From the NCBI RefSeq assembly GCF_030826625.1, contig NZ_JAPJNQ010000045.1, positions 1 to 19,475 on the forward strand: a stretch of DNA of 19,475 bases, given 5' to 3'. The stretch's first letter is position 1. Each line of letters starts with the position of its first letter. Both the position numbers and the translations under genes were made by a program. The notes under the pieces are model-generated. The model did not search any database and had not been told where the DNA came from. It worked only from the letters and a program-made list of their open reading frames with translations. Positions 12,235 through 19,073 of this stretch are shown piece after piece. Source of the DNA: Corynebacterium sp. GTDB taxonomy: Bacteria > Actinomycetota > Actinomycetes > Mycobacteriales > Mycobacteriaceae.

Positions 12235-13897
12235 GAGTTCTATTCCCACAGATGTAGAAATTGCGAATAATCACGTGCTAGAACCGATCGCAGAGATCGC
12301 TAAGAAAGCACAGATTCCAGACGACGCACTTGTTCCATACGGCGAAAAGAAAGCCAAGATCGACACAACCAAGCTCGATTGGAGTCGAGAAGACGGCAAG
12401 CTCGTTCTTGTCACCGGAGTTTCGCCGACACCAGCCGGTGAAGGTAAGTCAACGACTCTCATTGGATTGACTGATGCACTAGCACAAGCTGGAAAGAACG
12501 CCATGGTCGCCATTCGCGAACCTTCTTTGGGGCCGGTGATGGGCATCAAAGGCGGGGCTGCCGGAGGTGGCTATTCCCAGATCGTGCCTATGGACGAAAT
12601 CAACCTGCACTTCAACGGCGATTTTCACGCGATCACCTCGGCTAACAATACGCTGGCCGCAATCATCGATAACCACATTCACCAAGGCAATGAGTTGGGC
12701 ATCGATCCACGTCGCGTGACCTGGCAGCGTTGTGAAGACGTCAACGATCGTTCACTGCGTTCCGTAGTCACCGGGCTGGGTGGTCCGGGTAGCGGGACTC
12801 CTCGTGAGGCCGGTTTTACGATTACTGCAGCGTCGGAAATTATGGCGATCGTTGGTTTGTCCACGGATCTCGCAGATTTGCGTAAGCGTTTGGGTGATAT
12901 CACCGTCGGCTATAGCTACGATAAACAGCCTGTGACCGCACGCGAGCTGAAGGCTGATGGCGCACTCACCGTTTTGCTCAAAGATGCGTTGCAGCCTAAC
13001 CTGGTGCAAACTTTGGGTGGCGTTCCTGCGCTTGTACACACCGGCCCGTTCGGTAACATCGCCCACGGTTGCAACAGTGTGTTGGCGACCAAGGTTGCTT
13101 TGAACCAAGCGGATATTGTGCTGACAGAAGCAGGCTTTGGTTCTGACCTGGGCGCAGAGAAATTCTTCGATATCAAAGCCCGTCACGCTGGCCTTAACGT
13201 TGATGCTGCGGTCGTGGTGGCGACGATTCGTTCACTGAAATTCAACGGTGGTATCGCAAAGACGGAACTGGGAACCCCGAACGTTGAAGCATTGCGCGCG
13301 GGCGTGGTGAACTTGGAACAGCACGTCAACAACGTTCGTCAGTTTGGCGTACGCCCAGTGGTCGCATTGAATATTTTCGGCTCCGACAGTGAAGAAGAAA
13401 TCCAGTTTATGCACGATTGGGCGAAGAAGTTCGATGTGGATCTCGCCGAGTCGACGGTCTTCGCTAACGGTGGCGCCGGTGCTAAAGAGTTGGCGGACAA
13501 GGTACTGGCCAACCTCAACGGTAAGAGCACCACTCTGTATGATCCAGCCGACGGCGTCGAAGAATCGATTGCTACGATCGCGAAGAATGTCTACGGCGCT
13601 GCCAACGTTGAATACTCGGTGAACGCGCGCAAGGACCTTGACTACCTGCGTGAATGTGGCTGGGACAAACTGCCAGTGTGCATCTCTAAGACCCAGTACT
13701 CCTTCAGCGATGATCCGTCGCAGCTAGGTGCACCACAGGGACACACCCTGCATGTGCGTAAGCTACTGCCACGTACCGGAGCAGGTTTCGTTCTTGCACT
13801 GACCGGTGAAGTGATGACGATGCCAGGTTTGCCAAAGCGGCCGGCAGCCGAGCGCATCGACATCACTGCCAACGGAGTAATCAGCGGCTTGTCTTAA
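12233..13897 (+). CDS. fhs: Formate--tetrahydrofolate ligase (554 aa)
   Basis: Makes 10-formyl-tetrahydrofolate from formate, ATP and tetrahydrofolate, feeding the C1 pool for purines, fMet-tRNA and serine/glycine exchange. The P-loop-like TPAGEGKSTTLIGLTDAL (66-83) binds ATP; REPSLGPVMGIKGGAAGGGY and the run around HAITSANNTLAAIIDNH are further family hallmarks. The length (554) is normal. ATG 12233 is chosen over the frame-open TTG 12176 because it has the Shine-Dalgarno AAGGTGG and gives the standard N-terminus (MSSIPTDVEIA). It has its own promoter and a hairpin covering its ribosome binding site. I do not recall fhs at this place in the mycobacterial or C. glutamicum gene order, so it may be a local insertion. 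Confidence 0.96.
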   Translation: MSSIPTDVEIANNHVLEPIAEIAKKAQIPDDALVPYGEKKAKIDTTKLDWSREDGKLVLVTGVSPTPAGEGKSTTLIGLTDALAQAGKNAMVAIREPSLGPVMGIKGGAAGGGYSQIVPMDEINLHFNGDFHAITSANNTLAAIIDNHIHQGNELGIDPRRVTWQRCEDVNDRSLRSVVTGLGGPGSGTPREAGFTITAASEIMAIVGLSTDLADLRKRLGDITVGYSYDKQPVTARELKADGALTVLLKDALQPNLVQTLGGVPALVHTGPFGNIAHGCNSVLATKVALNQADIVLTEAGFGSDLGAEKFFDIKARHAGLNVDAAVVVATIRSLKFNGGIAKTELGTPNVEALRAGVVNLEQHVNNVRQFGVRPVVALNIFGSDSEEEIQFMHDWAKKFDVDLAESTVFANGGAGAKELADKVLANLNGKSTTLYDPADGVEESIATIAKNVYGAANVEYSVNARKDLDYLRECGWDKLPVCISKTQYSFSDDPSQLGAPQGHTLHVRKLLPRTGAGFVLALTGEVMTMPGLPKRPAAERIDITANGVISGLS

Positions 13898-13905
13898 AAG
13901 CATAA

Positions 13906-13993
13906 GGGACTAAGCCTAAAGCATTGCGGCATCAATCTAAGCCTTGAGCCCCAAGTCCTGAGGCCTGAGTCTTGAGGCTTCGGGCAAAGTCCC
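13906..13993. repeat. Degenerate CTAAGCC/CTTGAGG repeat cluster between fhs and the RecB-type gene
   Basis: The convergent gap is dense in related words: CTAAGCC, CTAAGCCTTGAG, CCTGAGG, CCTGAGT and CTTGAGGCTT. In addition GGGACTAAGCCT (13907-13918) has an inverted counterpart, AGGCTT then AGTCCC, at 13975-13993. A branched stem could form, possibly a bidirectional terminator, but no T-run is present on either strand. It could equally be a decayed intergenic repeat. Confidence 0.4.
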
Positions 13994-14011
13994 AAACTGG
14001 ATCGCTGCCGA

Positions 14012-14872
14012 CTAGGAAGTTTTATCGGCAGCGGAACCAGGCCAACCGGGGTATGGGGGAGGAGTTCCCCCAAATTCCGGGCATAGCTTTTGATGCGGGC
14101 ACCAGCCACACAACTTTGAGGTTTTCGTGCGGAAATGCCCGCTATGGCCGTCGCGCTCTATTTTTGCCCACAACTCACCTAAGTCTCGTTCGAAAAACTC
14201 CAGTTCTTCTTTCGACGGGGCGAGTACCATGTCGTCGATGACCTTGATGTACATCAGACGAAGCTGGTGGGGAATAGTGTGTTGCATCCGCCAGTACACC
14301 AATGCATAAAACAACATCTGAAACTTGGCGTTGTGGGAGAAGCGCGGGATCGGTTTTTTCCCGGTCTTATAATCAACAACACGCACTTCGCCCGTGGGTG
14401 CTTTATCTACTCGATCAATGAACCCACGGACGGGCACACCGTTGGGTAAAACGGTGTCGACATACATTTCGACGGATTCCGCGTCAAAGCCTTGCGGGTT
14501 TTCCATCTGGAAATAGCCTTTGACCAAGCTGCGGCATTGCACCAAGAAATCATAGGTCTCGGATTCTGGCACCAATTCAGCGAGGTCACCGTCGGCAGCA
14601 CACATCTTTTCCCAGTTCGGTTTGAGCATTTTCACTGCAGCGGGGTAAGTGCGCTCTGCAGCCGGAAGTTTATGCATGTCTTCCAAAACAGCATGCACCA
14701 AGGTTCCTTTGACCTGCGCTAGTGTCTTCGGCTCGGGTAGCCGGTCGATAGCGCGCAACCGATACAGCAATGGGCACTGTTGATAATCGCCTGCACGAGA
14801 TGGTGATAGAGCTAGTGGTTTCGGACGTCGGGATGCTTGCTGGGTAGTAGAGGTACTGCCGGTAGTGCTCAT
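14012..14872 (-). CDS. RecB-family PD-(D/E)XK nuclease with a probable Fe-S cluster (286 aa)
   Basis: A stand-alone RecB-like nuclease domain. The motifs appear in order: GTLVHAVLE (56-64, His60), GFIDRVD (150-156, Asp153), VVDYKTGK (165-172, catalytic Asp167 and Lys169) and QMLFY (185-189, the Qx3Y motif of the RecB group). Cys33 near the N-terminus plus C-x2-C-x5-C near the C-terminus (Cys255, 258, 264) is the four-cysteine arrangement that holds a 4Fe-4S cluster in AddB and Cas4. It lacks any helicase domain. The mycobacterial counterpart by location is Rv2119 (from memory). Function is unknown; DNA end processing is inferred. ATG 14872 is chosen since upstream in-frame starts run into apeB; TAAGCT lies 10 nt upstream. 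Confidence 0.88.
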   Translation of the reverse strand: MSTTGSTSTTQQASRRPKPLALSPSRAGDYQQCPLLYRLRAIDRLPEPKTLAQVKGTLVHAVLEDMHKLPAAERTYPAAVKMLKPNWEKMCAADGDLAELVPESETYDFLVQCRSLVKGYFQMENPQGFDAESVEMYVDTVLPNGVPVRGFIDRVDKAPTGEVRVVDYKTGKKPIPRFSHNAKFQMLFYALVYWRMQHTIPHQLRLMYIKVIDDMVLAPSKEELEFFERDLGELWAKIERDGHSGHFRTKTSKLCGWCPHQKLCPEFGGTPPPYPGWPGSAADKTS

Positions 14873-14878
14873 AATGCT

Positions 14879-14920
14879 ATCCAGCTTAAACGGTGTCGGT
14901 GGGTTAGCACTAAGCTGGAT
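14879..14920. promoter_or_regulatory. Perfect 10-bp inverted repeat in the divergent recB-like/apeB gap
   Basis: ATCCAGCTTA (14879-14888) and TAAGCTGGAT (14911-14920) are exact inverse copies separated by 22 bp. Each arm contains TAAGCT reading outward, a -10-like word for each of the diverging genes. A shared operator or a symmetric pair of promoters would explain it. Confidence 0.5.
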
Positions 14921-14963
14921 GGGACGAAAGTAATTGTTGACTGCGACCCCGAAGGTATGAACT

Positions 14964-16253
14964 GTGATGAACGAGATTAATGAATTCATGGAGTTTTTGG
15001 ACGCTGCACCCAGTTCTTTCCATGCGGCGCATGCTGTGGCAGATCGGCTAGTCGAAGCTGGTTTTACCGAGCATGATGAAACGCAACCGTGGAATGCGAG
15101 CCCAGGTGGGCATGTGGTCGTGCGTGATGGGGCAGTGATGGCATGGTTTGTCCCGGAGGAAGCGAACGAAGCATCTGGTTTCCGCATCATCGGATCACAT
15201 ACGGATTCACCTGGGTTTAGTCTGAAGCCACAGCCAGATAGCAGGCAGCACGGTTGGCACCAATTGGGAGTAGAGATCTATGGTGGTCCGATCATTCCGT
15301 CATGGTTTGACCGCGAGCTGACTTTAGCAGGCCAGGTTATTTTGGCGGATGGTTCTGAGCGACTGGTCAACACTGGCCCAATCTTGCGTATTCCGCATTT
15401 GGCGATTCACCTCGATGGTTCGAAAGAATTCAACGTCGACAAGCAAAAGCATCTGCACCCGGTCATGGGGCTTGCCGATGCCACCAGCGAGGCCATTAGC
15501 GAACAAGTCAGCGCTGGTGGCATCAAGGAAATTCTTGCCGGTCAATTGGGTATTGCTGAGGCTGATATTGCCTCCTGGAACCTGATTACAGCACCAGCGC
15601 AGCCGGCTGGGCTCTTCGGCGCGAATGCAGATTTTCTGGCTTCTGCACGCATGGATAACCTCTCGAGTGTCTTTGCCAGTCTCACGGCACTGTTGCGCGC
15701 GGTCGAAGGAGACGATTTTGGCTCCGATATCGCGGTGCTGGCCGCGTTTGATCACGAGGAGGTCGGTTCGGCATCGACGACTGGTGCGCAGGGGCCAATA
15801 TTGTCAGAAGTATTGGAACGAACAGCGACCGCGATGGGCGTCGACCGTGAAGGGTATATGCAGATGTTGCGGCGCTCATCGTGTGTATCGGCCGATGCAG
15901 CGCACTCGATCCACCCAAACTATGCAGAAAAACACGATCCGCATAACCCACCGATCATCGGTGCTGGGCCGGTCACCAAAATCAATTCAAAACAACGTTA
16001 TGCCTCGAATGCGCGCACGATCGCGATGTGGGAAAATGCCTGCCACGCTGCCATGGTGCCGATCCAAAATTACGTGAGCAATAATTCTGTGCCGTGCGGT
16101 TCCACCATCGGACCGGTGACAGCAACGGCTTTGGGTATAGATACCGTAGATGTTGGTGTGCCCATGCTGTCGATGCACTCAGCACGTGAAATGATTGGTG
16201 TGGTCGACCAATTGTGGTTCTCGCAAGCGCTCGAGGCTTATCTCATCCACTAA
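14964..16253 (+). CDS. apeB: M18 family aminopeptidase (429 aa)
   Basis: A cytosolic dinuclear-zinc aminopeptidase of peptidase family M18 (aspartyl aminopeptidase type), trimming N-terminal residues from peptides. The metal ligands are placed as in the family: GSHTDSPG (77-84, His79), SARMDNLSS (227-235, Asp231), FDHEEVGS (262-269, Glu265/266) and a late His in MLSMHSAREM. The length is standard. The start is GTG 14964 or the adjacent ATG 14967; GAAGG (14951-14955) lies 8 nt before the GTG and 11 nt before the ATG. The choice changes one residue. The last codons and stop are tandemly duplicated. It faces the RecB-like gene across a 91-bp gap with an inverted repeat. Confidence 0.95.
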   Translation: MMNEINEFMEFLDAAPSSFHAAHAVADRLVEAGFTEHDETQPWNASPGGHVVVRDGAVMAWFVPEEANEASGFRIIGSHTDSPGFSLKPQPDSRQHGWHQLGVEIYGGPIIPSWFDRELTLAGQVILADGSERLVNTGPILRIPHLAIHLDGSKEFNVDKQKHLHPVMGLADATSEAISEQVSAGGIKEILAGQLGIAEADIASWNLITAPAQPAGLFGANADFLASARMDNLSSVFASLTALLRAVEGDDFGSDIAVLAAFDHEEVGSASTTGAQGPILSEVLERTATAMGVDREGYMQMLRRSSCVSADAAHSIHPNYAEKHDPHNPPIIGAGPVTKINSKQRYASNARTIAMWENACHAAMVPIQNYVSNNSVPCGSTIGPVTATALGIDTVDVGVPMLSMHSAREMIGVVDQLWFSQALEAYLIH

Positions 16254-16271
16254 TTTCTCGTCCACTAATTT
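16242..16271 (+). repeat. 15-bp tandem repeat across the apeB stop codon
   Basis: CTCATCCACTAATTT (16242-16256) is followed at once by CTCGTCCACTAATTT (16257-16271), one mismatch. The unit is five codons, L-I/V-H-stop-F, so the second copy keeps the frame and places a second TAA behind the first. Confidence 0.85.
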
Positions 16272-16345
16272 AACTGTGTTTGGTGCGTAGCTTTTGTCTT
16301 GTCTCTTTCGTTTTCACAATCTAGCCCCTTCAGAATCGCCCCGCT

Positions 16346-16351
16346 TACAAT
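16346..16351 (+). promoter_or_regulatory. Candidate -10 TACAAT for trmI
   Basis: TACAAT lies 24 nt before ATG 16376, which would give a leader of roughly 17 nt carrying the Shine-Dalgarno GGAAAGG. The rest of the apeB-trmI gap (16272-16345) is pyrimidine-rich and shows no other element. Confidence 0.45.
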
Positions 16352-16375
16352 CGAAATTCTAGGAAAGGCTGCTTA

Positions 16376-17212
16376 ATGGCATATTCTGGTCCCTTCAAAT
16401 ACGGCGATCGTGTCCAACTTACCGATGCCAAGCGTCGACACTTCACCCTCTATCTCAAAGAAGGCAACAAATTTCATTCTCACCAGGGCATCGTTGAGCA
16501 CGATGACATCGTCGGGATGGATGAAGGCTCAGTGATTACCTCGACCATGGGTGGCCAGTTCCTCATGTTCCGCCACCTGATGGTCGATCACGTGCTCTCT
16601 ATGCCGCGTGGTGCACAGGTGATTTATCCGAAAGATGCTGCACAGATCCTCATCGAAGGCGATATTTTCCGTGGAGCACGAGTGCTCGAAGCCGGCGCTG
16701 GTTCTGGAGCGTTGTCGATGGCTTTATTGCGTGCTGTTGGCCCCGAAGGCCACGTGTACTCCTACGAGTTGCGCGACGATCATATCGGCTACGCCATTGA
16801 CAACGTCAAAGAGTATTTCGGCGAGCAGCCAGAATGGTGGAGTCCACGGCTCGGTGATTTCCAACAGCTCACGCCTGAAGACACGGAAGGTCCGGTTGAC
16901 CGCGTGATTCTTGACATGCTGGAACCGTGGGAAATGCTGGAGACAGTAAAAAACGTTTTGGTCCCCGGCGGGGTTTTTATCACCTATGTTGCTACCGTGC
17001 CGCAATTGATGAAGGTCATGGAAGGTATTCGCGAGCAGAAGTGTTTCACTGAACCGCGCGCCTGGGAATCCTTAGTGCGTGACTGGAAGGTCGAAGGCCT
17101 GGCAACACGACCAGAACACCGTATGAATGCGCACACAGCTTTTTTGATCATGACCCGCCGATTGGCCGATGGTGTCGTACCCCCGCGGCCGAAGCGCAAA
17201 GCCCGTCGTTAA
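16376..17212 (+). CDS. trmI: tRNA (adenine-58-N1)-methyltransferase TrmI (278 aa)
   Basis: Methylates N1 of A58 in the T loop of tRNA using S-adenosylmethionine. The N-terminal beta-rich domain is seen in MAYSGPFKYGDRVQLTDAKRR and the Rossmann domain in VLEAGAGSGALS (103-114, SAM motif I), VYSYELRDDH (127-136, acidic ribose contact Glu131), GDF (160-162) and VILDMLEPW (177-185, motif IV). A basic tail (PRPKRKARR) probably contacts tRNA. The length fits bacterial and archaeal TrmI. GGAAAGG 8 nt upstream sets the start at ATG 16376. The same gene lies near the proteasomal ATPase gene in mycobacteria (Rv2118c, from memory). A 304-bp gap separates it from arc. Confidence 0.95.
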   Translation: MAYSGPFKYGDRVQLTDAKRRHFTLYLKEGNKFHSHQGIVEHDDIVGMDEGSVITSTMGGQFLMFRHLMVDHVLSMPRGAQVIYPKDAAQILIEGDIFRGARVLEAGAGSGALSMALLRAVGPEGHVYSYELRDDHIGYAIDNVKEYFGEQPEWWSPRLGDFQQLTPEDTEGPVDRVILDMLEPWEMLETVKNVLVPGGVFITYVATVPQLMKVMEGIREQKCFTEPRAWESLVRDWKVEGLATRPEHRMNAHTAFLIMTRRLADGVVPPRPKRKARR

Positions 17213-17516
17213 CCATCGATCATTCAGTCACGAAACATTCAGCTATCGAACAGCGAATAGTCAGCAAAACACGTCACTAGCCTGGCCTAACCTAGCTATT
17301 CCTAGCCTAGTTTGTTAGGCTTTAGCGAGAGAAAACAAGAGAAATCGCAAGGTCATCTGACTTTCGCCGTGGCGCTAGTGACAGGGCCGTATCCAGCACG
17401 AACAACAGCTCGTTCGAAATACCAGCGCATCCCTGTCCGAAGTTCTCAGAAACCACAACAACAACCAGACCCCACAACAACAAAGACACAAGCAGAAGGG
17501 AGGTTCGGTATACCCC
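17213..17516 (+). other. arc upstream region: CCTAGC-word cluster and T-free leader, no convincing gene
   Basis: Three parts are visible. At 17221-17275 there are imperfect direct repeats (CATTCAG twice, 15-bp period). At 17276-17320 there is a cluster of CTAGCC, CCTAAC and CCTAGC words, with GCCTAA (17285-17290) and TTAGGC (17315-17320) as an inverted pair; TAGGCT (17316-17321) is a possible -10. At 17447-17503 there is a 57-nt stretch with no T at all, mostly A and C, ending in GGGAGG. A TTG-started frame at 17312-17560 runs into arc and is not protein-like. The region most likely holds the arc promoter and an unstructured leader. Confidence 0.5.
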
Positions 17517-19043
17517 ATGACCAAAACAACTCCGGACCCACAGCTACAGCTTCGGCGTGATGTGCGTGAATTACGCAAACGCAATGAGCAATTAGCGACT
17601 CTGCTCAAAACTTCCAGAGACAAGTTGGCGCAGCTGACTTCCGAACTCAATGCCTTACAAGAGCCGGTTTCCACCTACGGCGTATTCCTTGGATACGCTC
17701 CACATAGCCGCCGTGAGGCTGATGTGTTCACCTCCACGCGCCGGCTGCGGGTGAGTGTTTCCCCACTGCTCGAACACGAAATCCCGACCGGCGCACAGGT
17801 CCGGCTAGGCGATGGCAGCGTGATCGTAGAAGATTGTGGCTTCCATTCCGACGGCGTGCTGATGCGAGTGAGTGAGTTCGTCGAAGATTCTGCAGAAGGC
17901 GGTACTCGTGTGCTTGCCTCCACCCCGCAGGGCGATACCCACGTGATGCACCTGGCCGCTCCATTAGTCGGTCACGTGCGGGCCGGCGATAGTGTGCTTG
18001 CCGACGTGAAATCCGGCTTTGCGGTCGAGCGCATTGCGCAAGCAGAAGTCACCCAACTGGCTTTGGAAGAAATCCCCGACGTCACTTACGACGACATTGG
18101 TGGCTTAGACGCGCAAATTGAACAAGTACGCGATGCCGTGGAAATGCCATTTGACCACCCTGAGCTGTATCGTGATTACCAGCTGCATCCCCCCAAGGGC
18201 GTGTTATTGTATGGGCCTCCGGGCTGCGGTAAAACCTTGATCGCCAAGGCGGTCGCGCATTCTCTAGCATCCCGGGTTGGTGATGGTTCTGCGTCGTATT
18301 TCCTGAACGTTAAAGGCCCTGAGCTGTTAAACAAATACGTCGGCGAAACAGAACGTGTGATTCGTTTGATTTTCGAGCGTGCTCGCGAGCTCGCTTCTGA
18401 CGGCGCGCCGGTAATCGTTTTCTTCGACGAAATGGAATCAATTTTCCGTACCCGTGGCACAGGCGTCTCTTCGGATATAGAGACTACGGCGGTACCACAG
18501 CTGTTAACGGAGATCGATGGTGTCGAAGGTCTCGATAACGTGATCGTAGTCGGCGCGACAAACCGTGAAGAATTGATTGATCCGGCGCTGCTGCGACCGG
18601 GCCGATTGGATATTAAGATCCGGATTTCGCGTCCGTCGAAGCAGGAAGCCCCCGATATCGTCAGCAGGTATTTGCACGAGGGCGTGCCTCATACAGATCC
18701 ACTCGATGTGCTCATCGACGGCGCCGTTGATGCGTTGTTTGCCCCGCGGCCGTTCGTGGAGCTAACGCTACGAGATGGCAGCACAGCCGTACTGCATTAT
18801 GGTGATTTCGTTTCTGGTGCACTGATCGCGAATGTCGTCGATCGCGCCAAGAAGCTGGCAATCAAAGACTTCATTGCTTCGGGATCGTCTGGTGAACATG
18901 GGATTTCCTTGCGCCATATCCAAGAAGCAGTGCGCACAGAGCAAGACGAGAGTGAAGATCTTCCAAATACCGCCAATCCGGAAGAATGGAATCGCATCGT
19001 AAAATTATCTCAATCTGTTGTTGCTGCACGGAGCTTGGTCTAG
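17517..19043 (+). CDS. arc: Proteasomal AAA+ ATPase homologue ARC/Mpa, without docking tail (508 aa)
   Basis: Hexameric unfoldase that recognises Pup-tagged proteins. Residues 10-48 form the N-terminal coiled coil that binds Pup. Residues 50-185 cover the two OB-type subdomains. The AAA domain has Walker A GPPGCGKT (233-240), pore loop KYVGE (273-277), Walker B VIVFFDE (299-305), sensor 1 GATNR (346-350) and arginine fingers in LLRPGRLD (358-365). The protein ends SQSVVAARSLV: the C-terminal GQYL-type motif by which Mpa docks on the 20S core is absent. That fits corynebacteria, which keep pupylation but have no 20S proteasome. GGGAGG lies 13 nt before ATG 17517, rather far, but no nearer start exists. 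dop follows after 30 bp. Confidence 0.95.
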   Translation: MTKTTPDPQLQLRRDVRELRKRNEQLATLLKTSRDKLAQLTSELNALQEPVSTYGVFLGYAPHSRREADVFTSTRRLRVSVSPLLEHEIPTGAQVRLGDGSVIVEDCGFHSDGVLMRVSEFVEDSAEGGTRVLASTPQGDTHVMHLAAPLVGHVRAGDSVLADVKSGFAVERIAQAEVTQLALEEIPDVTYDDIGGLDAQIEQVRDAVEMPFDHPELYRDYQLHPPKGVLLYGPPGCGKTLIAKAVAHSLASRVGDGSASYFLNVKGPELLNKYVGETERVIRLIFERARELASDGAPVIVFFDEMESIFRTRGTGVSSDIETTAVPQLLTEIDGVEGLDNVIVVGATNREELIDPALLRPGRLDIKIRISRPSKQEAPDIVSRYLHEGVPHTDPLDVLIDGAVDALFAPRPFVELTLRDGSTAVLHYGDFVSGALIANVVDRAKKLAIKDFIASGSSGEHGISLRHIQEAVRTEQDESEDLPNTANPEEWNRIVKLSQSVVAARSLV

Positions 19044-19073
19044 GCCAACTTTGTACACACAGGAGTACACGCT

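Noticed and set aside
13642..14109. Minus-strand frames under the end of fhs
   Set aside because: Shadow frames of fhs without start signals or recognisable motifs.
17221..17275. CATTCAG repeats as a possible CRISPR or iteron array
   Set aside because: Only two 7-bp copies, no consistent unit or spacer.
17312..17560. 82-codon frame before and overlapping arc
   Set aside because: TTG start, no ribosome binding site, low-complexity Pro/Gln/Thr translation that simply reflects the T-free leader, and overlap with arc in another frame.
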